Part shown: piece after piece, positions 30,747 to 42,413 of the stretch
How positions within the stretch are numbered: position 1 is the first letter of the stretch
Layout: each line of letters opens with the position of its first letter
Assembly: GCA_022376515.1 (NCBI GenBank)
Contig: WTXI01000279.1
Span: 1 to 47,227 of the forward strand
Reading direction: 5' to 3'
Length of the DNA: 47,227 bases
Origin: Lactifluus volemus
Taxonomy: Eukaryota > Basidiomycota > Agaricomycetes > Russulales > Russulaceae
Notes under the pieces: generated by a model
What the model saw: the letters and a program-made list of their open reading frames with translations, nothing else
Databases searched by the model: none
Told to the model about the DNA's origin: nothing
Translations under genes and position numbers: made by a program

Positions 30747-31420
30747 TCTGAATGCGCGAGGAGGACAGTTGAAATATCGTTAACAACTGACAACTTCCCG
30801 AGACCTCCCGTGGTGACGCCGTTACTGGAATCCGTAACATGAGAGTCAAACACTGTGTGGACGACTCCCTTGAGCGCATCGGTCCAACGACTCCGGTAGC
30901 GGCAAACCTGGTACGGTGACAAGAGTACCCAGAAGAATGACTCCAGATCATCCGAAACTCCGTGCGGCCATGACCAAACCTGTTGTGGATATGAATTGCC
31001 ACGTTCCCTGAGCTTCCATTCGGTCCATTTGTAGACAAGTGAGTATCAAATCTTCACCGTGCGCGAATGTCGCCTGGGCTGGTCACAGCCTTCTTTCACC
31101 TTTTTCGACAAGTCCCAGTCAATCAAGATCCCAGTCCCCTTAACTGTGATAGGAACATTCCCTGCGCTCACGTCCCTATGCAAAATTTGTGTTTTGTCGT
31201 ACCCGGCCGTATGAGCTAGAAGAAAAGTAGTCGATGAAGATGAATGTATGGTTCAACAAGCGGGTGACCAGGGCACCATGAATAAGGACTATTTTCCCCG
31301 CTCAGATAGTCCTGCGACCTGGTCCTTTGTACTGAGTGGTGTTCCTGGTGGTGACAAAAGTTTGGTGGGGTTTCGAACAGCGACTGCCACTGCCCTTGCA
31401 GATTAAATAGCTGGTGGTGA
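30747..31420 (-). pseudogene. FunK1 kinase core, interrupted and 5'-decayed
   Basis: On the minus strand an acceptor ttttcttctag precedes AHTAGYDKTQILHRDVSAGN, then GTGILIDWDLSK. HRD and the DWD that stands for DFG in FunK1 proteins are therefore present. After an intron come PHGVSDDLESFFWVLL, TDALKGVVHTVFDSH, GVTTGGLGKLSVVND and STVLLAHSD, where the inverted repeat of element A begins. Upstream, only a degenerate N-lobe trace (SPPGTPLSTKDQVAG) reaches about 31420, with no glycine-rich loop or start codon. The C-terminal tail is at 18911-19382. With A removed the two halves would be adjacent but off by one base by my count, so the gene may have been dead before or after insertion. Confidence 0.75.
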
Positions 31421-31508
31421 TATGACGTGAATTGAACGTGGTAAACAGCCCGGGGGACTGGAAGGAGTTTTAAAAGGTTTTGTTATAACATCATTACATT
31501 ATACACAT

Positions 31509-31938
31509 TTAGTCCAAGACAGTTGCAAACTCGTATTCCTTGATGCCTAACATATCCGATGATCGTTGGAATATTGAACAATTACTAATAATGATTCGAC
31601 GTACCCGCCTCTTCAAGCAACTGTTGTGCAATCGCGTCCTTCTCACCCGCCTCAAACTGTGGAATCTCAGACAGATCCATGTCTTTATATCCTTTGAATG
31701 GTGCGCTTTGTGTGACAAGCATCCAGTGAACACCAGCGACCTCTCCAACTTGTCTGAAGTTTACACGAGAGGCTTTTACTTTGTTGAATATTGCCTTCTT
31801 GACAGTAGGACGGTTTATCACTGGATGTAGTTCTCTGCCCTCCAAACGTGACGCCCACTGGACAGCAGTGTCGTTATCTATACGAAGGCCACCTCGACGA
31901 TAGTGGCGTGGCGGCGGCTTGTGGAAAGTGGCAGACAT
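31509..31938 (-). CDS. unknown protein of about 124 residues
   Basis: Not recognised. ATG 31938 opens MSATFHKPPPRHYRRGGLRI, followed by WASRLEGRELHPVINRPTVK, a basic KAIFNKVKASRVNF stretch, GEVAGVHWMLVTQSAPFKGY and an acidic C-terminal half (GEKDAIAQQLLEEAG). One intron (gtacgtcgaa...tatgttag) joins in phase to IKEYEFATVLD and a TAA at 31509-31511. Without splicing the protein ends four codons later as TSNHY. It starts about 100 bases from a plus-strand nuclease-like pseudogene, in divergent orientation. No signal peptide or membrane segment. It could be the remnant of a larger accessory gene. Confidence 0.5.
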
Positions 31939-32035
31939 GAATGTTTATCTGTGAGTTTCGGTACTATCAGATCAATAACTATGCCATAGAAGAATGTCGA
32001 CGCACTGGGAGTAATTGTGTTCCTAAACTCTAGGT

Positions 32036-32440
32036 ATGATAGCTGGTGCCGAACACTTCAAACATTTCCCTGACTTCGTGACTCTCAAGTTGACGCCACA
32101 GCCGGGAATAGAGCGTGACCGTCATATCATCTGTGTGGTGGAAGCCAAGCGAAACAATGACACTGAAGTGCAGGCAGAGGAACAAATGTGGGCTAATATG
32201 GAATAAGCAGCAAATCTGCCTCAGCGAGAAGAAAATCTCCGGGGATATCTGGTTATGGGCAACATGGTGCGCACATTCTGGTTGCAAGCACAAGGGGAGG
32301 GGGCGCCAGTAGAGGTGATGATGGCTGAGCAGGCATTTGCCATGGCCCAGAAACGTTATGGTATATTCGGCAAGCGAACGTACGGTACTCAATATAATCA
32401 GCAAACCTTTAATCAGTATGAAATCCTCGAAAAGACATAA
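32036..32440 (+). pseudogene. PD-(D/E)XK nuclease-like fragment with in-frame stop
   Basis: The frame from ATG 32036 reads HFPDFVTLKLTPQPGIERDR, then HIICVVEAKRNNDTEVQAEE and QMWANME, where TAA (32204-32206) interrupts. It then continues in the same frame with AANLPQREENLRGYLVMGNM, FGKRTYGTQYNQQTFNQYEI and a stop at 32440. PD followed by E-x-K (VVEAK) fits the PD-(D/E)XK fold seen in many fungal accessory proteins. The part before HFPDF is missing. A short intron that would remove the stop does not keep frame. I read it as a degenerate copy; the conserved sequence on both sides shows the stop is recent. Confidence 0.6.
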
Positions 32441-32565
32441 AATATTTTACAAGTAAATACTGCGCAGAAAATGCTCTGTGTAGCGTCAAGAGATCCTAAA
32501 CCCGAGAACCAGAACAAATCCAAGGACCAGAATATAATCCGTGATAAGGAAGATTAGCGACATTT

Positions 32566-34150
32566 TCACAAGACCAATGTGATGGCAGCAATGATTGCGT
32601 AGACCACGAGCGGCGGCCAGGCGACCTCCCATACGTCCTCTGCAACCCGTAGTGAGTACCTTTGCCTGTGTGAAGGTGCAAGCGGCGATTTCAAGGACAT
32701 GGGCAGCGTCAATGTGCGGGAGTGCTTTACGCGGTGTTTTTGATGGAAGGTTGGGATGGTGGTCGCACGTATTGCCACGAGCAAAATCGTTACGAAAACG
32801 AGCGGGGAATACACCCAGATGTATGCGTGCAACTGGTCGGGCAGCGCGCACGGTCTATACGCACTGATCCGCGTCTCTTCGAAGAGCGACAAGAGCTGGA
32901 AGCCCGGCCGGCGGACACCCATCGCGATCGAGAGCGACTTGACGGTCACCTCAGGGATGGACGATTCGAGAAAGTGGTGCGTATATTCACAGTAGTCGTG
33001 GTCGTCGCCGCTGTGTAATTATTCGTTAGTTGACCTCGGAACAGAGAAGAATGGGATGATAGGAAATTTAAGAGAGAGGGGGAGGGGGAGGGGAGGGAGA
33101 AAAATACCTGAAAATGAGAGAGGGACGCAGCGTGTTGAGCAAGAGTTGAGATGTTTCGGGACTGAGTAACGTTTGGTAACCTTCCCCGCGTGCAACGGGG
33201 ATGGATCCTTTTTCGCGGAGTCGGCCACAGTCTGAGTAGGGAGGACGGTACAGCGGAATGTGGGAAAATAGGATCAAAGGGGTGTCTTTCACGCACATAA
33301 AACAAAGTTCAGTCATTTAAAATAGAAAAGGTTGGGGAAGGGAGTGGAAAACTGCTTACCGAACCCTTGCTGTGCGCGTGCCTGCTGAAGGTGGATGAGA
33401 TTGTGCGGTAAACCGTCCGTGCGGTTCTCGCCTGCGCGGTCTCGGCGCCAGTCCTCGTCTACGAGGGCAGGAGCATCGATCATGAGCAGGGAGTGTCCAC
33501 CCAACGCTACATATTGGGAAAGTGGGCCAAATGTAACTGCATAGCGAGCTCGCGCATCAGCTGACGTGTCCCCACCATCCCCGAGACCAACATCGTGGTT
33601 TCCTGGTAAATAGTACACCGGCAGTGATGGCGACGTAGGAAAGATGGACCGGAAGCGCCTGGCATATGCAAGGTACCTATCACATTTGGTGAGAAACTTG
33701 AAGTTGAGTACAAGTGACAATGGAGTTAGGCTTGGGGACGCACTCTGAGATGGGCATGTTGGCAAACCCATTGTCTAACATATCTCCGAGGAAAATCACC
33801 GTTTGCGGACGCGTGCTTCTTGCCACGCGCCAAGCCTTGCGTAAATTCATGTCGACGAAGATCCGGGAAGCGGCCCTAAGCAGTGAGTTGCGCTCCGGGT
33901 AGGACCTCTCATTGAGAATCTGCGGATCGGCAACGAGGAGAATGTGAGTCACGTTGCCTTTCCCTTGACCCTGACGAACCGAATAAAAAATGAGCGGGGC
34001 ACGGTCGGGGAGCAAAAAGAGGCATACCGTCGGTGGATCTGGCCAATAGCACCGTGCACTGGAAACGATAAAAACGCCAATCTCAGACCATAATATAAGA
34101 GCTACCCAGACTATTCTGATTGTCCTCAGTGAATATCTGGGCACCAACAT
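32566..34150 (-). CDS. CDC1/TED1/PGAP5-type metallophosphoesterase
   Basis: This family removes ethanolamine phosphate from GPI anchors in the ER. Five exons join in frame. ATG 34150 opens a membrane anchor (LRTIRIVWVALILWSEIGVF). After intron 34029-33977 the phosphoesterase domain begins: HILLVADPQIL and ERSYPERNSLL, VIFLGDMLDNG, then YYLPGNHDVGLG, LILFSHIPLYRP with DCGRLREKGS, and in the last exon SGDDHDYCEYTH. These are the metal-binding blocks in the family order (DPQ, GDxxDNG, GNHD, SH, GDDHDYC). The C-terminus has two hydrophobic segments (YIWVYSPLVFVTILLVAI; WPPLVVYAIIAAITLVL), so the domain is flanked by membrane spans, as expected for an ER protein. Introns: 33977-34029, about 33675-33745, 33304-33358 and 33013-33107. 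Confidence 0.88.
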
Positions 34151-34932
34151 ATGTCGTGATACGTCGTAGTCAATGACAGCTTGGGATATATGGACACGGG
34201 CCGGCCTTCCTAGCTGAAGACCGGCGATTCCCGATGACAGCCACCTGGTGCCACGTGCCTCTGGCCGATATTAAACATCCAACCATAGTCACGTTGCCAC
34301 GTTTCGGAGCGAAAGAACGATGTTAGGCTGTTAAGCCGGTGCTGGCCATGCATGGGCCATGTTACAGAACTCGCTAAAGCCACGGGATTGGCACATACAA
34401 ATTGCACAAATTGTCTACAGTAGTCTTGTTACTAGTAGCTGCTACCTGCGAATTCGTGATCTTGTTCCAAGACCTGTCCAAGTAATCCGCTGGAATGAGA
34501 GCGTCGAATGATGGCCTTTTCCAACTGACTTATGCAGTGGAGCGATAGTCAAGTTATGCAGCTGGGACAGGCACTGGTATGAACCAGTGTATTCTATATC
34601 TGTAGAAAGATCCATCCGCGATGTAGTATTTCGGTGGGTTATGATCAAGGTTTCAGTACGACAGCAGAGAGGACGGCCAAGAGCATGAGATATGACCCAA
34701 GATGCAGACGAGCTGTGGATAACCCCAACTCCTCCACACCAATCATCGGCATGTTCTCCGCTTATCTCGCTTCGTTCCATCTCCGACTCTCGCGGGGTGG
34801 TCAGGGGGGGTGATTACCTCATGAGCTGATGCTGATGCGTTTCTCGGCGAGCTAATCGGAACTTCCGAAGAAGATTACTGCTATGAACGGGTTCCGTCGT
34901 ACCCGTCATTTTAACCCTCTCCTTCAACTACC
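34151..34932. other. divergent intergenic, TED1-like / ERG8
   Basis: No gene seen. The region separates two divergent start codons by about 780 bases and serves as promoter for both. A CT-rich leader (ttaaccctctccttcaactacc) precedes the ERG8 ATG. Confidence 0.5.
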
Positions 34933-36921
34933 ATGTCCTCCTCTCTAGTCATCTCCGCCCCCGGAAAGGTTCTCCTAGCTGGTGGTTACTTGGTCCTCGA
35001 CCCTACTTACTCTGGCGTCGTCGTCTCCACCTCCTCCCGCTTTTACACAGTCATAAGTCGAGCAAAATCTAATTGCATCATCGTCAGATCACCGCAATTC
35101 ATCAATGCCACCTGGTCCTATACGTGGTCCATTTCGCGGACAGCGTCACCTCCGTCTGTTATCGTGTCTCAGCTCGCAAGGTATGTCTATCCAGTCGCGA
35201 TCTGCGAAATTCTGACTGCTGCCCCCCCTTGCCTCAGCCCTACAACATCAAACAACAAATTTGTACATCTCGCTCTCCAAAAGACGCTATCCCTCGCTTT
35301 GGAATTGAACGGTCCCACAGAACTCGAACAGGCCCTAGGTGCCGGCCTCGACGTCACGATCGTCGGAGATAATGACTTTTACTCTCAACAAGACCAGGCA
35401 TCGTATCTCCTCTCGGATAGGGATGGTACTTGTAACTGATAGCTTTCCTCCCTTCCTCACCCCGCAGCTCAAGAATCGTGGCTGGCCCACCTCTCTTGCT
35501 TCACTTGCAAAGATCGAGCCCTTCAGTCCTACAGGCGTCGACCTCGCAAACGTAGCCAAGACAGGTCTCGGCTCCTCTGCTGCGCTTATCACCTCTTTGG
35601 TCACCGCTTTGCTCGTCCAGACCGGCTTGATCGCATCTGACCAGCTCGCGAGCGCCTCGTCACGACGTCTTGCGCACAACGTCGCGCAATTCGTGCATTG
35701 TCTCGCTCAGGGAAAAGTAGGCTCCGGTTTCGACGTCTCGGCAGCTGTGTTCGGAAGTCAGCTTTACACGCGCTTCAGCCCAGCCGTGCTCCAGCCGCTC
35801 ATGGATGACTCGGTGTGTACCTCACCCATCGGCCCCTCTCCTTAATTTGGTCCCTTCCTTATCTCTTTTGCACAGACGGGCTCGCAATCGCTCCTTTCAG
35901 TGCTAGCGCCGGAGAACCAGGCGTGGGATTTCACCGCTGCCCCGTTCACACTCCCACCGCGAACCCGCCTCTTACTCGCGGATATCCACGCCGGCAGCAA
36001 CACGCCGCTGCTCGTAAGCAAGGTACTCAAGTGGCGTTCCGAGAACAGCGCAATCGGTGAATCATTCGATCCTTGTTTTGATTAGTGTATCGCATTTGCT
36101 TATTCATTTATCCGTAGCTCATTCGCTATGGACTGCCCTTGATCAGTGCAATACATCCCTCGGCCAGACCCTCGCCCGGCTCACGGAACTTTACGAACGA
36201 GATGAGCACGCGTACGTTGAGACAGTGCGATGGATTTCGGGGTTACAGCCTGTGCAGGTGCGACACCCTTCCCTACCTTATTCGCCCCAAGAGCGGTCGA
36301 TACCTGGCCTTCGACTTCCATTCCAACTATTTACGGCTTCTTATCTGTGAGAAGCCCCGTTACTCACAAGCACGTGCTGCAGTGGCTTGCCAATCCTAAT
36401 ATGCAGCAAGCACAATCGACATGTCTCGAGGCATTTTACGAAGCACACTTGCTCACTGAGGTAGGATCACGTATATTCCGTGCTCTCACATGTTCACCCA
36501 ATTGTGTGCTTTTGCGTACAGCAAATTCGCGGCAAAATGCGCGAGATGGGCAAGCTTTCTGATGTCGATATCGAGCCCGAACAACAGACCAAGCTGCTCG
36601 ATACGAGTGTGTCGATGGCGGGCGTCATCGGTGGTGGTGTACCTGGCGGTACGTACCCTTGCTCTCCTTTTTTGGTCTTTGATCCAGCCTTTCACACGGT
36701 GAACAGCGGGCGGATTCGATGCGGTGTGGTTACTCGTCTGTGAACCACCCGAGGATACGCCCGGAATCCAGCCGCTGGCGCGCATAGAGCGACTCTGGAT
36801 GGGCTTTCCCGGCGTTGCCCCCCTGCTTGCGCAGGAAAGCAAGGCGCAGGGTATCGCGCTCGAAAGGCTGGATAACGTACCTGGGCTGGAGGCCGCCGTG
36901 GCTTCAGCGGTACGTGACTAG
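34933..36921 (+). CDS. ERG8: phosphomevalonate kinase
   Basis: Phosphorylates 5-phosphomevalonate to the diphosphate in the mevalonate route to sterols, in the cytosol. It is a GHMP kinase. ATG 34933 opens SSLVISAPGKVLLAGGYLVL, the N-terminal GHMP motif. Exon 2 (35238-) contains NKFVHLALQKTL and LGAGLDVTIVGDNDFYS. Exon 3 has VAKTGLGSSAALITSLVTAL, the ATP-binding glycine loop, and VAQFVHCLAQGKVGSGFDVS. Further on are RTRLLLADIHAGSNTPLLVS, the helical region with VETVRWISGLQPV, and GVIGGGVPG, spliced in phase to AGGFDAVWLL near the end. The protein ends AAVASAVRD. About seven introns; the one after QQDQ near 35393 appears to be GC-AG. Length (about 480 residues) fits the fungal family. Confidence 0.9.
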
Positions 36922-37050
36922 CGAGAAGACGAAGATAAATACAACTGTAGTCCTAAGTCCATGTAAAGTGATAGCTGTAGATACATGTACTGCTATATAG
37001 GGCGCGATGATGAGATGGGGGGAGAGCATATTTAGAAGGCTCTCGGCCGG

Positions 37051-39206
37051 CTACGTGCATATTTTGACTTCTCCAGCGGGCGTCCATGCATTCCCCAGGG
37101 CAAGAACGAGCGAGAGCACCATGACAAGCGCGCCGAAGGCGACGCATATGTATGCAGGGAGAGTTGTGCGGATATCCCGCGCACTAGTGAGTTTAAGGAA
37201 GCAGGCAGCGGGGAAAATATAAGCGAGCGCGGTGGCGGAGATTCCACCAACGATCTCGAGTGTAACTCCGAGGTCACAGGTGATGAGCGATACTGACATC
37301 AGCTGGCGTCAATCACAGATGGTGTGTGGGGTCAGGTAATTGTGGACGCACTGAACATGGCGGAGAGAAGGATGACGCTGGTGAAGAAGATGTGTCGTTG
37401 CATGCTGAAAGCTTCATGCGAAAAGAAATATTGCTCAATTACCTGTACGACCGGCCGTTCATCAGTTTTTGAGTACTCTGTAGATAGAGTAAAATAAAGT
37501 AAGCACCTCGCGACATACGAAGAGCTCTAGTGGGAGTGTAGTAAACATGTTTAACCCGAATGCGAACCGTGCAATGTTGATTAAGGTATCGTTCTAGAGG
37601 TCGAGCCGGATCAGCCACTCAAGTCAGAAAGTTGCAGATAGAGGGGGCCCACAGGAGAGAAGTTGTTGAGTATGTTACCCTGTGTTCTGTCGGTGAATAC
37701 AACGTATCCCGAGATCGCCATTGTAGCGCACGCGATCAACGACACCACAGTCGACACATGCGTGACGGTTGCGAACCGATCTAGCGTTGGCGTCTTGAGG
37801 CTTCCATAGATCAGCAACGAATTATGGTGACAAACGAACGCGAAACTAATGACGCCGATAGATTGGAAAATACCCGGCTCGAAAAACGAGAAGCGCTTGG
37901 AGGGGTCACCTTTCAGGAGCGGCTCTACGAGTGGACCTTCGAATATGACTGAGAATACAATGATAAGCATGCCGCAAAGTGCGAGGCTGGACGCGACGGA
38001 GAGTTTGTGGATGTCCCGGTACAAAGACAGTGGATAGGAAACGCCGACCGTGCAAAGCACGATGACAAATCGCCGATCGGTGAAGAGCGAGAGGACGGGG
38101 ACGGAGGACAGGTCGGGAAATAAGGAGCGGATGACATGCGGAATCGTATCTCCTGCAGCGCAATGAGGGACAGACTCGGTCTTAAAATACAATATACGCG
38201 CACCAATAATAATACCAAAGGCGCACATCCCTATCGTGAATGAGAAATTTTCGTGCAGAGAATCTAGACGCAAACATACGTACCACCAAATGCAAAGGAG
38301 AACTGGAAAAAGGATATAGCAGCGCGCCCGCTAGAACCAAAGCAGCGATTCATGATTCCAATGTAGGAATTCGTGCCGCTGAGCTTAGCGTTCGTGACGA
38401 TGAGACGGATAGTCCAGTCTGTGACGTAGCAAAGGACTACCAGGAGAAACAACCCGGTGAAGAACCCGGCGCGACTCATGGCGTAGGGTAGACCTGACAA
38501 GCAAGCAAGATGCTCAGCGCGTTGGAACAACGAAACACGACTGGACTGGGCATACCAATAATCCCTTGAAAGGAGGGATGATCATAAACCAAAGCAGATG
38601 AGAAAGGGAAGCTACTGTACATACCAGCTCCAAGGATAGAGTTGGCCATGTTGGCTATTGAATTCAGCATCCCGCCTCCAGCACTCTGTTTTGCGACAAG
38701 TTCGTCCAGATCGAGTTCCGAATACGCGGGGACACCATCTTCACTCAAGGGAATGTCCAAGCTCCTCCTCACAGCAGAAGCGTCGAGGAGACCAACGAGG
38801 AGGGGCATAGACTGCTCTCGTCGTGAATCGTTGCGTGCGGTACCATATTCTAAATTTGTCTGTGCGATGGTCTCACCATCGAGGTCATCAGAGTCGAGTT
38901 CATATTCTAGTCAATCTTCAACAGTGAAGCCAGAACAGATACTCGGGACATACCTGCCTCCCGGCTCTCCAACGTGGACCGTAGGCGTGGTGCTATGACC
39001 TGAACTTCCTCCTGGAAGCGTACGGAATGATCTTCCTTGCGCCTCGGATGGGTTTCTTCCAGGGCTGATGTTTCTTGTTCGTCGTCGTCGTCAACGGCAA
39101 ATATGACATTGTCGGTCGTCGTCGAGGGGTCCTCATGTGAATCATCGAGAAGGGGTTGATTGTCCCCATCGATGTGACCATTTTGGCGGCCTCTGCGGCC
39201 AAGCAT
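37051..39206 (-). CDS. AVT-type vacuolar amino-acid transporter
   Basis: Amino acid/auxin permease family (SLC32/36/38), closest in layout to yeast Avt2/Avt5-7 vacuolar exporters or importers. ATG 39206 opens a long acidic cytosolic tail (about 180 residues, QPLLDDSHEDPSTTTDN, ELDLDELVAKQSAG). The first membrane helix follows: MLNSIANMANSILGAG, spliced to IIGLPYAMSRAGFFTGLFLL, the family's start. Then LCYVTDWTIRLIV, FCFGSSGRAAISFFQFSFAF-like segment, MCAFGIIIGARI, VIVLCTVGVSYPLSLYRDI, LALCGMLIIVFSVIF, GVISFAFVCHHNSLLIYGSL, VVSLIACATMAISGYVVF, GLNMFTTLPLELFVCRE and ISATALAYIFPAACFLKL. About 11 helices are visible. Seven or more introns. The C-terminus ends GNAWTPAGEVKICT. Confidence 0.88.
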
Positions 39207-39494
39207 GAGTCGTTGCGCTAGTTATGGAGTGGAAAGGAGTGACGACGACAGACGCCAGGTGGGATAAACCTTATGTCTGCGTGGCGAGTGATGGGAACGC
39301 AGCCACAAAAGCAATTAAGTCAGGAACCATTCCTCCACTCCTTCATTCCGTCAACGACCGCTAGTCTGACCGTCTTCATTAGCCTGGTCTAACCACGGCG
39401 GATTCCCGGAATTATCTTTACTCTTTATTTATATACAGGGCGTAGTTGAGGCCCACATTCAGGTTGTCGTCGCCACAACTCGATAAGACCGGCC
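39207..39494. promoter_or_regulatory. divergent promoter, AVT transporter / PL14
   Basis: A 288-bp region between divergent starts. TTTATTTATATACAGG at about 39424-39439 is a TATA-like site about 55-70 bases before the PL14 ATG. Confidence 0.45.
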
Positions 39495-40742
39495 ATGCGC
39501 TGGCTTGCATTCGTTTCACCAATTCTCTTTGCGGCACAAGCTCTCACTCAAACCACTCCCGCGGCGTCTGTTGCGTCTCAGTATCAACTGACTGCCACTA
39601 TGACAATTCCTTTCCCCAATAAAGCTCTCAACAATTCCGGTACCCAATCGTTCATCACTTCCAATTGGAATCTCTCTAAAGGCCGCATCCAAAACGGTGC
39701 ATCCAACCTCGTCTTTGTTGCTGATCCATTCCCAGATGCGCCAGTCCCCGGCAGCAACTCCACGTCTGGTCCCGTGCTGAGGGTGCAGTATCCTGCAGGC
39801 AGCTTCCAGGACAACAATGCCGGTGGAGCGCAGATGTACGCAATGTGGAACTCGAGCGCGAGCGGAGAACCGTTCCAGAGCATGCTGATCTCGTATGAAA
39901 TCGCGTTTGACGCGGGATTTGACTGGGTCAAGGGCGGAAAGCTGCCTGGCATTCGCGGCGGGCCCGACCCGGATAACTGCTCTGGTGGCAAACAGGCGAA
40001 TGGGACGAACTGCTTCAGTTCGCGCCTCATGTGGAGAACAGATGGCGCTGGGGAAGGTGAGTTGGTGTTCTGTTTTGTATAGACCATCAGTCCTCACCTT
40101 GGGCATGTTAAGTATATGCCTATGTTCTACGGTCGAACGATATCTGTAGCCAATCGGGCGTACAGTGCAACGATGAATTTGGTATTAGTCTGAGCCGCGG
40201 TTCCTTCGCCTTCTCCAGCGGACAGTACGTGAACTGTGTTCTCTCCCCCTCTTGTGGTTCTGTTAACCTCGATTGAAGGTGGAACCGCGTCACCTTATTG
40301 GTCAGGTTAAACAATCCGACTGACATCGCTAATGGGCAGGTGACGGTCTAGTAAGCCCACCCTTTCCCATTCCTGCGAATATTTACATCTTCTGGTAGTT
40401 TTAATGATGCTCAAGTGTTGCAACACAACGACGTCTACTTCCGCACTAGTGATGTGATCACAACGGGCGGCTTGTATTTTTCGTACGTTTGTCTCCGACT
40501 GAGCTTACCCAAGTGCTGACCCGCATTCTCTTAGCACCTTCTTTGGTGGGGATGATCCAACCTGGGCTCCGCCGAACCTGACCCATACGTATTTCCGCAA
40601 CTTTCAACTATTTGCGGGCACTTCACCCTCCAATACCCAAGGCTCGCAAGCTAAGAAGTCCGCACAGGACCGCACACAGATGTCCCTGGTAGGGGACCTA
40701 GCAGTCGCCGTGTGTTCTGTACTTTTTGGATTATTTCTTTAA
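39495..40742 (+). CDS. secreted polysaccharide-lyase-14-like protein, GPI type
   Basis: PL14-like proteins are beta-jelly-roll lyases or binding proteins acting on acidic polysaccharides outside the cell; the substrate here is not known. A signal peptide (MRWLAFVSPILFAAQALTQ) starts the protein. The conserved core is SMLISYEIAFDAGFDWVKGG, KLPGIRGGPDPDNCSGG and CFSSRLMWRTDGAGE. Spliced in phase follow VYAYVLRSNDICSQSGVQCN, DEFGISLSRGSFAF, WNRVTLLVRLNNP, GGLYFSTFFGGDDPTWAPPN and LTHTYFRNFQLFAG. The end has a Ser/Lys-rich spacer and a hydrophobic tail (GDLAVAVCSVLFGLFL) that fits a GPI-attachment signal. Introns at about 40056-40110, 40227-40279, 40351-40400 and 40482-40533. About 350 residues. 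Confidence 0.85.
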
Positions 40743-42413
40743 CGGGTTATGAAGCCCATCCTTTAACGTTCTGGCTAGCTTTCATTGAGATCACTGTCAA
40801 CATCTAACTGTGTTACGGTCGCCGTAGACTTTATAAACGGACTCGGAGAGTGTACAGGGATAACATACTCTGCCCGGTACTTGACATGTCCGGGCTTCCA
40901 CGGACACCCACGTTGTGATACATACTTCAGACAGTTATTCGTTCGTTCTTCTGTACTTCACAAGTCATAGAAATTTCAAAAAAGCCAAAAACCTGAAAAA
41001 GCAAATGGAAATATAGTGCTGTATTTTTTCGACCGTTGAGGAATTCGGAGAACAGCCAGCTTTTGGGCAATTGACACAAAGCTCTTTGGTATTAATATTT
41101 TGGTTTATTTTTGGTGTTTCCCGATTGCACAACCAGAAAAAGCTTAATTGTAGGATTACTGAGGCAGCGGAGTCGTGCCTAGTGAGAAAAAAAAAACATT
41201 CCAGGAGGACGCATGTGAGGCCATAAGGGATCAACGATATCGATCAACCATACCGCGGTCGCTGACCGAGTCTTGGTCCGAACCTACTACCGGGCTCGAG
41301 TCAATGACGAACACAACATGAACAAGGGGGTAAAGTAAGATGGGATAGGTTCAATGCACGTAACGTGGCAAGTTTCAAATTGGAGGGGGTTTGAAAAACA
41401 CAGCGCAACCCGAGCTGGATGATTTTTGCCTCCGCTTATCGTGATAAAATCGTCGAGGTCTAGCCTTAGCCACCTCGAGGCGGCGTCCAAGATACAGTTC
41501 AGCATAACTCTAGAGGTTTAACGGCGACAGGGGCCGTGTGGGGCTGCTGGAAGTCAGAGGCCACTCACTCAGCTGACTCGAAGGGGTGACCACGGGACAG
41601 ATGGATGACGCGTGGTGGAGATAACGAAGGCCCTCTGGACTGCATTTAATCCGGGTCGGTCGCTCAAATAGAGAGCACATGCTGCGTTGGGGTCAAAGGT
41701 CAGCAGGGGAGGGGGGCAGTCTGAGCGTTCAAGATAGGGTGGATTCGGATGGCTGACTGGATGGCGGAGTGACTGGATGGCCTCGAAGTGAACCTCGCTA
41801 CAATTCACATATCCATGACTCTGTGTGAAATACAGCTAGACGCTTTTTTGTGATATTGGTTAGTGGTACCACCCCCAGTCACAGATGATACGCTCAACAA
41901 AACAAAAACCAAAAGAGAGCATGCAACGAGGGACGAGAGAAGGTCATTGGCAAACTAAGGTAGCGCGGGCAGCTGCGGAGCCCCCCAACCCCCAACAGGG
42001 TTGACACACACACACCCTGAGATGTGACGGCCTCAAATGAATGTGAGAGGTCGAACGAAAAGGGTTGGATCGAACGAAGATATCAAGTTACAGCACACGA
42101 TTGCATTTAGGGGCGGCAAAATGGAGACGGATGGCTTTCCAATGAGAAACTCGTCGCGGGGAGGGGGGACATGTAGTATGCCCGTAACGATGTTCCGAGT
42201 TAATGTACCGGTTGAAGACAGTGAGGGACCCATAAACAATGTTTGTAGCACGGCCGATCGTTGTCCGTCCGTCCGACGACTGGCCGAACCGACGGACGAG
42301 TGAGTGAGCCGTGTGCAGCGGTTGCGGCCCGCCCAAATGTAATTTTGTCATGACTCGGACACGCAACAAATCCTACACCGACATTCATCTGAATCATCTT
42401 CAACTCTCTCTCA
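40743..42413. other. 1.7-kb intergenic
   Basis: No gene seen on either strand. Short (ca)n at about 42005-42015 and a G/C-rich patch of ccgtccgtccg near 42263 are the only low-complexity features. Confidence 0.5.

Noticed and set aside
30747..32440. FunK1, nuclease-like and 124-residue genes as a new defence system
   Set aside because: Two of the three are decayed, they do not share strand or promoter, and accessory genes of these types cluster by transposon activity alone.
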